Source: Plantactinospora sp039889035 (lineage in GTDB: Bacteria; Actinomycetota; Actinomycetes; Mycobacteriales; Micromonosporaceae). Taken from it: 64,000 bases of DNA. Shown here piece by piece: positions 56,559 through 64,000 of this stretch (positions within the stretch are counted from its first letter, which is position 1; the number at the start of each line of letters is the position of its first letter). Location: NCBI GenBank assembly GCA_039889035.1, contig JBDQQY010000004.1, forward strand, positions 124,001-188,000. Direction: 5' to 3'. The notes under the pieces were generated by a model. The model searched no databases. It saw nothing but the letters and a program-made list of their open reading frames with translations, and was not told where the DNA came from. The position numbers were made by a program, and so were the translations under genes.

Positions 56559-57617
56559 ATGACCTGCCTTTCGTACACCGTCGAACTGGCGGTCGCCGGC
56601 AACGAGGCGAGCGACCTGCTGCCGGTACGCGCGCCCGAGGTGCTCGCCGCGTACGGCGCCCGGCGGGCCTTCTGGACCGTACTCGACGAGGGGCCGGTCG
56701 AGCACTGCCTGGCCCTGCTGGTCGAGCGGTACGACGGTAGCTGGCTCACCGCGCACGTACCGATGGACGCCGGTGCCGAGAACGGCCGGACCGAGGACGG
56801 CGAGGCGCTGGCCCGGCACGACGGCTGGATCTACGTCTTCGGCTCGCACTTCGGCTCCAAGCGTGGGCCGTTGCGCCCCCGCCGTGCCTTCGTGGCCCGG
56901 TTCCGGGAGGCCGAGGCCGCCGCCCCGCTGCCCCGGCTGCACGTGGTACGCAACCAGTTCCGGCTGCACCGGGCGGTGAACGACGCCCTGCTGGCCGCCG
57001 GGATCGGGGTACTGCCGGCGGGGGAGCAGGTGCGGCACCTGTTCATCGCGGCGACCCGGGCCCGGGGCACCGCCCGGGCGAAGAGCTGGGTCGACCGGCT
57101 CACCGACGACGACCTGCCGGTCAACGTGGAGGCGGCGGCTTTCACCCCGACCGGCACGGTGCTGCTCGGGCTGAGGTTTCCGGTGACCGGCCGGGGCGAG
57201 CCGATCCTGGTGGAGTTGGCGGACGTGGCCGGGATGTTCGACCGGCGGAGCTGGCCCCGGGTCGTCGGGGCGTACGCGTTGACCGGGGTGACCCGGCCCG
57301 GCGAGCTGACCGGCTTCCGGGCGCTGTCGGCCCGGGACGACGGCGGGTACGACGCGGTGGTCGGCTCGATCGACGCCCTGGGCAAGCGGTCGGTGCTGCT
57401 CGACGAGCACCCGGGCGGCGGCGACGTGACCAGCCGGCACGTGCGGTTCCGCTGGCCGGCCGAGCCGCTTGGGTCCACTGTCGCCGGTGAGCTGGTGGCG
57501 GACCTCGCCCCGCTGCACAACGTGGAGGGGCTGACCGAACTGGACGGTGCCCGCTACTACGTCACCGACGAGGACCACCGGGTCGCGTTGCTGATCGCGC
57601 CGGGCCGGGAGAGCTGA
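56559..57617 (+). CDS. hypothetical DUF3616-like protein
   Basis: 352 residues without signal or membrane span. 'GWIYVFGSHFGSKRGPLRPRRAFVARFREAEA', 'VNVEAAAFTPTGTVLLGLRFPV' and 'HNVEGLTELDGARYYVTDEDHRV' are repeated beta-strand motifs that suggest a beta-propeller of DUF3616 type. Function unknown. ATG 56559 is leaderless behind TAGCAT. Neighbours do not indicate a pathway. Confidence 0.7.
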   Translation: MTCLSYTVELAVAGNEASDLLPVRAPEVLAAYGARRAFWTVLDEGPVEHCLALLVERYDGSWLTAHVPMDAGAENGRTEDGEALARHDGWIYVFGSHFGSKRGPLRPRRAFVARFREAEAAAPLPRLHVVRNQFRLHRAVNDALLAAGIGVLPAGEQVRHLFIAATRARGTARAKSWVDRLTDDDLPVNVEAAAFTPTGTVLLGLRFPVTGRGEPILVELADVAGMFDRRSWPRVVGAYALTGVTRPGELTGFRALSARDDGGYDAVVGSIDALGKRSVLLDEHPGGGDVTSRHVRFRWPAEPLGSTVAGELVADLAPLHNVEGLTELDGARYYVTDEDHRVALLIAPGRES

Positions 57618-58016
57618 CCGGCGGTACCCGCGCCGGGCAGCGGGCGTCTCGTTGCGGAGCCGGGCGGCCGGTCAAGGAGCGGGACGCTGGCCACCGTGCC
57701 GGGCCGGGTGGCGGCGTGGCGGTGGAGCGGGGCGGCATGGAAGCGACAACCCGGACAGCACCCTCCGCGGACAACCGTCCGCGAACCCTCGTGGCGACCG
57801 TCCGGGTGTCGCGTTCCTCCCCTGCCCCCGGCATGCCGCAGGGCCCCCGGCGTTCAGGACGCCGGTGACCCCGGTATCGGCCTAGTGAGCATGCCCGCTG
57901 GCTTCGCCGGCCGTCGAGGTCTTTCAGTCCACGCTGAAAGACGCTGATAGATGGAGCCGGTAGAGTGCGACTGATCGCCGGGCAAACCCCATCCGGCGAT
58001 TCGGGGAGTGCGTGCG
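57618..58016. other. intergenic region upstream of the ArsR-type gene
   Basis: 399 bp with no convincing gene. Apart from the palindrome at 57919-57942 and a GGGGAG SD before ATG 58017 I see only GC-rich spacer and short overlapping frames. Confidence 0.5.
57919..57942 (+). promoter_or_regulatory. palindromic operator upstream of the ArsR-type regulator
   Basis: GTCTTTCAG (57919-57927) and CTGAAAGAC (57934-57942) are exact inverted arms with a six-base TCCACG centre; it is AT-richer than its surroundings. It is 74 bp upstream of the ArsR-like gene, where autoregulatory operators are usual. Confidence 0.6.
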
Positions 58017-59036
58017 ATGCTGCGGATCGTCTTCTCCAGCGAGGACATCGCCCGGACCCGGGTCGCCCCGGCCGCGGACCAGGTCTGGGAACTGGTCCTC
58101 AGCCTGCACCTGTTGCAGGGGCGCAGCCGGGATCCGATGATGGCGGGCTGGCGGCGGGGCGTCTTCGGCGGGCTCCGCCGGGACACCGCACCGGGGCAGT
58201 TGCGGCTGCTGCTCGCGCTCAATCCGCCCCGTGGCTACTTCCCCGACTTCCTGACCCCCTACCACAGCATGTACGGCCTGGCGGCGGGGCTGGACGCCGT
58301 ACGCTCCACTCCGGTCAACGCGCTGGAGCGCGACCTGAACGTACTGGCCGGGGAGAGCCCGCTGCCGCTGCCCAGTACCGCCAGCGCGTTGGCCCGGGGC
58401 GACGTCGAGGTGCTGGAGCACCTCACCGACTCGATGCGGATCTACCAGGCGACCGCGATCGAGCCGTACTGGGACCGGATCCAGGCGGCGGTGGAGGCGG
58501 ACCGGGCACGGCGGGCCCGGGCCCTGCTCGACGGCGGGACGGAGGGGCTGCTCGCCAGTCTCCGTCCGGCGATGCGCTGGGATTCCGGGGTGCTGGAGGT
58601 GCCGGACTATCCGGCCGACCGGGAACTGCACCTCGACGGGCGCGGGCTGCTGCTGGTGCCGTCGTTCTTCTGCGCCCGCATGCCGGTGACGCTGCTCGAC
58701 CCCGAGCTGCCCCCGGTCCTGGTCTATCCGGTCGACCGGTTGGGCGGGCTGACGCCGGCACCGGGTGAGGGCGCCGGTCCGACCCCGTCCGCTGGTGGGG
58801 AGGAGAACCGGGTGGCGCTGGCCGCGCTGATCGGAAAGACCCGGGCCCGGGTGCTGGAGGTGGTCGGTGACGGCTGCTCGACCGGCGAGGTGGCCCGCCG
58901 GCTGAACATCTCGGCGGCGGCGGCGAGCCAGCACACCACCGTGCTGCGCAACGCCGGACTGCTGGTCAGCCACCGCGACCGCAACACCGTGCTGCACAGC
59001 CTGACCCCGTTGGGCCGGGCGATACTGACCGGCTGA
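58017..59036 (+). CDS. ArsR-type winged-helix regulator with DUF5937-like N-terminal domain
   Basis: 339 residues. Residues 1-~260 form an alpha-helical domain found in actinobacterial regulators ('MLRIVFSSEDIARTRVAPAADQVWELVLSLHLLQGR', DUF5937-like), and ~268-339 is a winged helix ('AALIGKTRARVLEVVGDGCSTGEVARRLNISAAAASQHTTVLRNAGLLVSHRDRNTVLHSLTPLG'). GGGGAG precedes ATG 58017. No metal-binding Cys motif of classical ArsR is seen. It likely controls its own promoter at 57919; the function of the regulated genes is unclear. Confidence 0.87.
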   Translation: MLRIVFSSEDIARTRVAPAADQVWELVLSLHLLQGRSRDPMMAGWRRGVFGGLRRDTAPGQLRLLLALNPPRGYFPDFLTPYHSMYGLAAGLDAVRSTPVNALERDLNVLAGESPLPLPSTASALARGDVEVLEHLTDSMRIYQATAIEPYWDRIQAAVEADRARRARALLDGGTEGLLASLRPAMRWDSGVLEVPDYPADRELHLDGRGLLLVPSFFCARMPVTLLDPELPPVLVYPVDRLGGLTPAPGEGAGPTPSAGGEENRVALAALIGKTRARVLEVVGDGCSTGEVARRLNISAAAASQHTTVLRNAGLLVSHRDRNTVLHSLTPLGRAILTG

Positions 59037-59138
59037 GCGGCCGTACGGTGCGGGGCCGACCGCCCGGGTTCCGCCGCCCAGGGAAGCTGCCGGACGAGGT
59101 GGTGAGAGACCGCGCCTGCCGGCAGCCGCCGGGGGCGG

Positions 59139-60308
59139 TCAGAGCCCGGTGGTGGGCCCCGGTGGGATGCTGACCAGCAGGGTCGACCCGGCCGCACCGG
59201 AGGACGCCGGCAGTACGGCCGAGCCGAGGCCCTCGGCGGCCAGCGCGGCCCGCAGCCGGTGCAGGTCGGCGCCGAACCGGATCAGCACACCGGGGTCGGT
59301 GCCGGGCGGTCCGGGTGGCGCGCAGTCGAGCAGGACGCTGCTCCGGTACGCCCGGGGCGGTGCCGATCCGCCGAGCCGGTCGCGTACCCGTCGCTCGTCG
59401 GTGACCAGCGTCCAGACCGTGCCGGGCGCGACGACCCCGGCGACGGTGCGCAGGGCCCGGTCCACCGCCGCCGGGGCGAGCCCGGCGTCGGGGCCGTCCA
59501 GCACCGCCGGCACCACGGACGGGACCGGCCCGCCGGCTGTCGACTCGGCCAGGGTGGCGGCGGCGCGCAGCCCGTCGGCGCGTGCCTCGGCGGTGCCGAG
59601 GGCGAACAGGTCGTGCTCGGCGTCCCGGACCAGCGCCGCCGCGCCGCGACCGTCGTCCGGGTCGGCGGCACCGAGATAGCCCCGGACCACCGCGACCGGC
59701 ACCTGGTCGCACTTGCCCTTGACCAGCTCGCCCGCGCCGGCCAGCTCGTCGACCACGGCCATCTGGGTGATGTTGAGCTTGTTGCCGTACGGGTCGACCT
59801 CGCCCCGGTGGTCGCGGACCGCCGGCATGCCGGCGACCCCCAGCGCCACGTCGGTGAGGCCGTTGCGCCACGGCCGGCCCATGGTGTCCGAGATGATCAC
59901 TGCCACGTCGGCGCCGTGCCGCTCCCGGATCGCGGCCCGCAGCGCCCGCGCGGAGGCGTCCGGATCCTTCGGCAGCAGCACCAGCCGGGAGCGGTCCACG
60001 TTGGAGGCGTCGATCCCGGCGGAGGCCATCACGAAGCCGTGGTGGGTCTGGACGATCCGGGTCGAGCCGCGCCGGGCCACCGGGCGGGCGGTCTCGCCGG
60101 CCAGCACCTCGGCCCGGGCCGCCTCCCGCTCCGGCCCGTCGACCGGTACGTCGACCAGCCGGCCCTCCGCCTTGGAGACGATCTTGCTGGTCACCACCAG
60201 CACGTCGCCGTCCCGCAGCCAGGGCGCGGCGGTCGCGATCAGCGCCGACAGGTCGTCGCCCTCGGTGACGTCGCCGATGCCGAGTACCGGCAGCACCTCA
60301 AGTCTCAT
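59139..60308 (-). CDS. fbiB: F420-0:gamma-glutamyl ligase FbiB, short form
   Basis: 389 residues. The N-terminal CofE-type ligase domain (1-~245) is well conserved ('MRLEVLPVLGIGDVTEGDDLSALI', 'VVTSKIVSKAEGRLVDV', 'HHGFVMASAGIDASNVDRSRLVLLPKDPDASARALR', 'ISDTMGRPWRNGLTDVALGVAG', 'DPYGNKLNITQMAVVDELAGAGELVKGK'). It adds glutamate to F420-0. The remaining ~145 residues are much shorter than the ~200-residue FMN nitroreductase domain of mycobacterial FbiB and lack its typical motifs. ATG 60308 overlaps the fbiA stop by 4 bp. Confidence 0.92.
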   Translation of the reverse strand: MRLEVLPVLGIGDVTEGDDLSALIATAAPWLRDGDVLVVTSKIVSKAEGRLVDVPVDGPEREAARAEVLAGETARPVARRGSTRIVQTHHGFVMASAGIDASNVDRSRLVLLPKDPDASARALRAAIRERHGADVAVIISDTMGRPWRNGLTDVALGVAGMPAVRDHRGEVDPYGNKLNITQMAVVDELAGAGELVKGKCDQVPVAVVRGYLGAADPDDGRGAAALVRDAEHDLFALGTAEARADGLRAAATLAESTAGGPVPSVVPAVLDGPDAGLAPAAVDRALRTVAGVVAPGTVWTLVTDERRVRDRLGGSAPPRAYRSSVLLDCAPPGPPGTDPGVLIRFGADLHRLRAALAAEGLGSAVLPASSGAAGSTLLVSIPPGPTTGL

Positions 60309-61267
60309 CCCAGCTCCACGGCGGTCCGGACCATGGTCGCGGTCGCCGCCTCGTCGGTCATCCACAGCGGGGCCGCCCGCACGGTCACCCCCTCGACCTC
60401 GGTCCCGGCGTCGGTGCTGTCCACCAGCCAGGCGTCCAGGATGCCACCGGCCGACCGGGCGCCGTAGAGCGCACCCACCCCGGCTGCGGTGCAGGGCACC
60501 CCGAGCACCGCCAGGCAGCGGTCGGCCATTCCGCGTACCGGGGCGCCGCCGATGATCGGCGACACCCCGACCACCGGCGCGGAGCCGGCGACCAGCGCGT
60601 CCCGCAGTTCCGGCACGGCGAGCACCGGCGCGATGCTCACCACCGGGTTGCTCGGGGCGAGCAGCACCAGGTCCGCTCCGGCCAGCGCGTCGAGCACCCC
60701 GGCCGCCGGCTTGGCCGCCTCCGCGCCCACGAAGACGAAGCGGGAGGTGGGCAGCTCGCCCCGGTGGCGTACCCACCACTCCTGGAAGTGGATCGCCCGC
60801 TGGGCGTCCGGGGCGTCCCCGTCGGGGTCGCGCACCACGACGTGGGTCTCCAGCCGGTCGTCGGTGGCGGGCAGCAGGCGTACCCCGGGCTGCCAGCGGG
60901 CGCAGAGCGCCTCGGTGACCGCCGAGAGGGGGTAGCCGGCGTTCAGCATGGTGGTCCGGACGAGATGGGTCGCCACGTCCCGGTCGCCGAGCCCGAACCA
61001 GGTCGGCTCCGCGCCGTACGCGGCGAGTTCCTCCTTGACGGTCCAGGTCTCGCCGGCCCGGCCCCAGCCCCGTTCCCGGTCCGCCCCGCCGCCGAGGGTG
61101 TACATGACGCTGTCCAGGTCCGGGCAGATCTTCAGGCCGTGCAGGACGACGTCGTCGCCGACGTTGACCACCGCGGTCACGTCGGCGCCGACCTGACGGG
61201 CGTACGCGCGGACGCCGATCAGGAAGCGGGCACCGCCGATGCCCCCGGTCAATACCACGATGCGCAT
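60305..61267 (-). CDS. fbiA: 2-phospho-L-lactate (or phosphoenolpyruvyl) transferase FbiA
   Basis: 320 residues, CofD family, transferring the phospholactyl or PEP-derived group to Fo. 'VVLTGGIGGARFLIGVRAYA', 'VNVGDDVVLHGLKICPDLDSVMYTLGG', 'WFGLGDRDVATHLVRTTMLNAGYPLSAVTEALC' and 'VLLAPSNPVVSIAPVLAVPELRDAL' are diagnostic. ATG 61267 gives the conserved start. It forms an operon with fbiB through a 4-bp overlap (ATGA). fbiC lies 1.4 kb away in the opposite direction. Confidence 0.95.
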   Translation of the reverse strand: MRIVVLTGGIGGARFLIGVRAYARQVGADVTAVVNVGDDVVLHGLKICPDLDSVMYTLGGGADRERGWGRAGETWTVKEELAAYGAEPTWFGLGDRDVATHLVRTTMLNAGYPLSAVTEALCARWQPGVRLLPATDDRLETHVVVRDPDGDAPDAQRAIHFQEWWVRHRGELPTSRFVFVGAEAAKPAAGVLDALAGADLVLLAPSNPVVSIAPVLAVPELRDALVAGSAPVVGVSPIIGGAPVRGMADRCLAVLGVPCTAAGVGALYGARSAGGILDAWLVDSTDAGTEVEGVTVRAAPLWMTDEAATATMVRTAVELG

Positions 61268-61365
61268 GGCTTCCATCCTCGCCCATCCGCTCCGGACAGG
61301 CGGCGGGCGGGCCGGCCGACTAGGCTCAGGCGACGCAGGAGTCCGTCACCGTCTGAGGGGGAGAG

Positions 61366-62475
61366 TTGACCAGCCAGCCCGGGCCCGCGCCGAGCGACGC
61401 GCCGCAGGCCAGTTCGATAACCAAGCCGCTGCGCGAGCTGATCGCGCTGGTGCTCCTCGGGGCGAACGCCCTCTTCCTGTTCAGCGGTCTGATCGAGCTG
61501 TTCTTCGGCGGTTGGGAGGGCTCCGACTTCGGCGACCGCTCGCTGAGTTCCTTTTACGCGTTCGTCGGCCTGGAGCAGGTGGCGCTGCCGGTGCTCGCGG
61601 TGCTGCTCGCCACCCACCTCCAACCGGTGGTCGGGCTGGCCCGGGTGATCACCCTGGTGGCGCTTGTCGAGTACGCCGTCTCGGTGCTGTTCGGCGCGAT
61701 CACCCTGCTCGCCGGGATCTTCGGGCTGCTGGCCGAGACACAGTTCCGGCAGGCGTTCACCCGGACACTGGTCTTCGTCGGGGCGTACGTGATCCTGCTG
61801 GCGGTGGCGTTCCTGGTCTTCCGGGTGTGGCGGGCGCTCTTCCACGTGTCGAAGCCGAAGCCCCAGCCCGGCCTCTACGGCCAGCCCCAGCCGTACGGCC
61901 AGCCGGGCGCCTATGGCCAGCCGGGCGCCTATGGCCAGCCGGGCGCCTATGGCCAGCCGGGCGCGTACGGCCAGCCCGGCGGGTACGGCCACCCGACCAC
62001 GTACGGCCAGCCGGGTGCCGGTCAGGCCGAGCCGCACGTCTACGGCCAGCCCGTGGTCTACGGCCAGCCGACCGACTACGCCCCGCCCGCCGGCTACGGC
62101 CAGCCCGGGTACCCCCCGCCGGTGCCGTCCTCCGCCCCGCCGGCCTCGGCCCCTCCCGCGCCGTCGTCGGCCCCGCCAGCGCCCGCCTCCGCGCCCCCGG
62201 CGTCGGCCCCGCCGGCACCGCGCCCCGAGTCGTCGTCCGCCCCGTCGGTCGGTGCGGTCCCGTCGGTCGGGCCGGCGCCGTCGGTCGGTGCCAGCCCGTC
62301 CGACACGGCATCGCCGGAGCCGGGCGAGGAGGAGACCGGGCGGACCCAGGTGATCCCGCAGCGGCCGCCGGTCGCCGACCGTACCCAGCGGATCAACCCC
62401 GCCAGCCAGCAGCCGTCGGCCGGCGCCCAGCCACCGCCGTCGGACCGGGACGACGACCCGACCCAGCCGCGCTGA
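61366..62475 (+). CDS. membrane protein with tandem YGQPGA repeat tail
   Basis: 369 residues. Four membrane helices in 20-165, then a Tyr/Gly/Gln/Pro repeat region (hexapeptide YGQPGA and variants), then an Ala/Ser/Pro tail ending 'RTQVIPQRPPVADRTQRINPASQQ', which carries TQ motifs of the type phosphorylated by actinobacterial kinases. TTG 61366 has a GGGGGAG SD; TAGGCT (61321-61326) may be the -10. Lies between fbiA and fbiC; relation to F420 is not evident. Confidence 0.8.
   Translation: MTSQPGPAPSDAPQASSITKPLRELIALVLLGANALFLFSGLIELFFGGWEGSDFGDRSLSSFYAFVGLEQVALPVLAVLLATHLQPVVGLARVITLVALVEYAVSVLFGAITLLAGIFGLLAETQFRQAFTRTLVFVGAYVILLAVAFLVFRVWRALFHVSKPKPQPGLYGQPQPYGQPGAYGQPGAYGQPGAYGQPGAYGQPGGYGHPTTYGQPGAGQAEPHVYGQPVVYGQPTDYAPPAGYGQPGYPPPVPSSAPPASAPPAPSSAPPAPASAPPASAPPAPRPESSSAPSVGAVPSVGPAPSVGASPSDTASPEPGEEETGRTQVIPQRPPVADRTQRINPASQQPSAGAQPPPSDRDDDPTQPR
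61897..61986 (+). repeat. five 18-bp in-frame tandem repeats
   Basis: Units begin GGCCAGCC at 61897, 61915, 61933, 61951 and 61969; the first three are identical and the last two differ by a few bases. They encode GQPGAY repeats, are flanked by degenerate copies, and would be prone to copy-number change. Confidence 0.85.
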
Positions 62476-62489
62476 GGTCGACCGCGACG

Positions 62490-62518
62490 CGACCCGGTGT
62501 CCTGGCGGCGCCGGGTCG
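62490..62518. terminator. hairpin between the repeat-tail gene and fbiC
   Basis: CGACCCGG (62490-62497) and CCGGGTCG (62511-62518) with a 13-base loop, 14 bp after the stop. Moderate strength, no T-tract. Confidence 0.4.
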
Positions 62519-62633
62519 GCCGGGGCTGTTCGGGCCGGCTCGACCGGGGCTGTGACAGGTGCCACGCGGGTTCCGGCGTCGGCGGTGGGTCCGGCGGGCC
62601 CGGTCCTGCCGGCGTTGCGCCTAGGCTGCACGA

Positions 62634-64000
62634 GTGGCTGATGGGACTGACCAACCGACTGTCGCGAGTCTGCGCCGGGCGCTGCGCCGGGCGGCCGACG
62701 GCCGGGCCCTCGACCCGGACGAGGCGGCCGCGCTGCTCGCCGCGCGCGGCGAGTTCCTCGACGAACTGCTGGCGGTCGCCGGCCGGATCCGGGATGCCGG
62801 GCTGGCCGACGCCGGCCGGCCGGGTGTGGTCACCTTCTCCAAGAAGGTCTTCGTCCCGCTGACCCGGCTCTGCCGGGACCGCTGCCACTACTGCACCTTC
62901 GCCACCGTGCCGCACCGGCTGCCCGCCGCCTACCTGGAGCGGGACGAGGTGCTGGCGATCGCGGCGGCCGGTGCCGCGCAGGGCTGCAAGGAGGCCCTGT
63001 TCACCCTCGGCGACCGGCCGGAGGAGCGCTGGCCGCAGGCCCGGCAGTGGCTGACCGAGCGGGGCTTCGACTCGACACTGGACTACGTCCGGGCGTGCGC
63101 GATCGCGGTGCTGGAGGAGACCGGCCTGCTGCCGCACCTCAACCCCGGTGTGCTCTCCTGGGCCGAGCTGCAACGGCTCAAGCCGGTGGCACCGAGCATG
63201 GGGATGATGCTGGAGACCACGGCCACCCGGCTCTGGTCCGAGCCGGGTGGGCCGCACTACGGCTCGCCGGACAAGGAGCCGGCGGTCCGGCTGCGGGTGC
63301 TGGCCGACGCCGGCCGGGTCGCCGTGCCGTTCACCACCGGCATCCTGATCGGGATCGGCGAGACGCCCGCCGAACGGGTCGACTCGATCTTCGCCATCCG
63401 GCGGAGTGCCCGGGAGTACGGCCACATCCAGGAAGTCATCGTGCAGAACTTCCGGGCCAAGCCGGACACCGCGATGCGCGGCATGCCCGACGCCGAGCTG
63501 CACGAGCTGGCCGCCACCGTGGCGGTGACCCGGATCCTGCTCGGGCCGGGCGCCCGCATCCAGGCACCGCCGAACCTGATCGAGGGGGAGTACGACCTGC
63601 TGCTGCGGGCCGGCATCGACGACTGGGGCGGCGTGTCGCCGGTGACCCCGGACCACGTCAACCCGGAGCGCCCCTGGCCGCACCTGGACGAGCTGGCGGC
63701 GCGTACCGCTGCCGCCGGGTTCACCCTGCGGGAACGGTTGACCGTCTATCCCGAGTACGTCCGGCGGGCCGACCCGTGGCTGGACCCCCGGCTCGCCGCG
63801 CACGTCGCCGCGCTCGCCGACCCGGCGACCGGGCTGGCGGTCGAGTCGGCCCGGCCGGTCGGCCGCCCCTGGCAGGAGCCGGACGACGCCTTCGTGCCGG
63901 GTGGCCGTACCGACCTGCACGCCACGATCGACACCGCCGGCCGGACCACTGACCGGCGCGGCGACTTCGACTCCGTCTACGGCGACTGGGCGGAGGTCGG
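62634..64000 (+). CDS. fbiC: FO synthase FbiC (3' truncated by the window)
   Basis: 455 codons are visible and the frame is open to the end of the window. The protein is the first (CofG) half of the bifunctional radical SAM FO synthase: Cys80, Cys84 and Cys87 in 'CRDRCHYCTF' bind the 4Fe-4S cluster, with 'KEALFTLGDRPEERWPQARQWL', 'MGMMLETTATRLW' and 'NLIEGEYDLLLRAGIDDWGGVSPVTPDHVNPERPWP' conserved. It condenses 4-hydroxyphenylpyruvate- or tyrosine-derived fragments with a diaminouracil to make FO. GTG 62634 lies 6 nt after TAGGCT (62622-62627): leaderless. Continues beyond 64000. Confidence 0.94.
   Translation, partial: MADGTDQPTVASLRRALRRAADGRALDPDEAAALLAARGEFLDELLAVAGRIRDAGLADAGRPGVVTFSKKVFVPLTRLCRDRCHYCTFATVPHRLPAAYLERDEVLAIAAAGAAQGCKEALFTLGDRPEERWPQARQWLTERGFDSTLDYVRACAIAVLEETGLLPHLNPGVLSWAELQRLKPVAPSMGMMLETTATRLWSEPGGPHYGSPDKEPAVRLRVLADAGRVAVPFTTGILIGIGETPAERVDSIFAIRRSAREYGHIQEVIVQNFRAKPDTAMRGMPDAELHELAATVAVTRILLGPGARIQAPPNLIEGEYDLLLRAGIDDWGGVSPVTPDHVNPERPWPHLDELAARTAAAGFTLRERLTVYPEYVRRADPWLDPRLAAHVAALADPATGLAVESARPVGRPWQEPDDAFVPGGRTDLHATIDTAGRTTDRRGDFDSVYGDWAEV

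Noticed and set aside
61897..61986. CRISPR-like repeat array.
   Set aside because: The units are contiguous without spacers, in frame and encode a repeated peptide.

Overview
The window is very GC-rich actinobacterial chromosome (GC-biased third codon positions, many GTG/TTG starts, mycothiol and coenzyme F420 genes, leaderless TAnnnT promoters). Gene content (XRE-DUF5753/DUF397 pair, TipAS-type MerR regulator, zinc-ribbon multi-membrane-span protein, F420 genes) fits Micromonosporaceae (Micromonospora-like); the genus is inferred. I saw no rRNA, tRNA, transposase, integrase, phage gene or CRISPR array, so this is chromosome with accessory insertions rather than an island.

Region 1 (1-30.6 kb) is a housekeeping block whose gene order matches, from memory, Mycobacterium tuberculosis Rv1072-Rv1084: Bax inhibitor-like proteins, thiolase, SGNH hydrolases, cystathionine beta-synthase, cystathionine gamma-synthase/lyase (metB), greA, DUF4307, mca, a small membrane protein and a DUF255 thioredoxin-like protein. 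Between these sit extra genes: TetR/NAD(P)-binding pair, HtrA-like protease, GNAT, MmcQ, RNase Z, MsrA, HIT, amidase, a large membrane protein, threonine ammonia-lyase, and a GGDEF-EAL c-di-GMP protein plus a TipAS-type MerR regulator inserted next to mca. purK-purE follow. Sulfur and thiol redox run through the block (CBS, MetB, Mca, MsrA, DUF255).

Region 2 (30.7-46 kb) looks accessory: a cytochrome P450 with an atypical I-helix and a repeat-bearing promoter, a 1685-residue zinc-ribbon membrane protein, UDP-glucose 6-dehydrogenase, a secreted M14 peptidase, a lower-GC patch with a zinc-ribbon-like small protein, an XRE-DUF5753/DUF397/Nudix overlapping operon, and a secreted alpha/beta hydrolase. 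It separates purK-purE from the FadE25-like acyl-CoA dehydrogenase that adjoins them in mycobacteria.

Region 3 (46-64 kb) holds the acyl-CoA dehydrogenase, a Uma2 nuclease-like protein, two related membrane proteins with proline-rich or acidic tails, a hotdog thioesterase, acetoacetyl-CoA synthetase, a TIGR03089 protein, a GT4 glycosyltransferase, mannose-1-phosphate guanylyltransferase, a Nudix protein, an ArsR-type regulator, and the F420 genes fbiB, fbiA and (cut by the window end) fbiC. The sugar-nucleotide and F420 genes are neighbours in mycobacteria too.

The most striking sequence-level signals are: at least a dozen genes whose start codon lies 5-8 nt after a TAnnnT box (leaderless starts), including a head-to-head HIT/metB pair whose two -10 boxes overlap; perfect 21-bp direct repeats over the P450 promoter; a 27-codon SD-led small ORF overlapping the GGDEF-EAL start by 4 bp; well-formed operators next to TetR, MerR and ArsR genes; and a FbiB whose C-terminal domain looks reduced.
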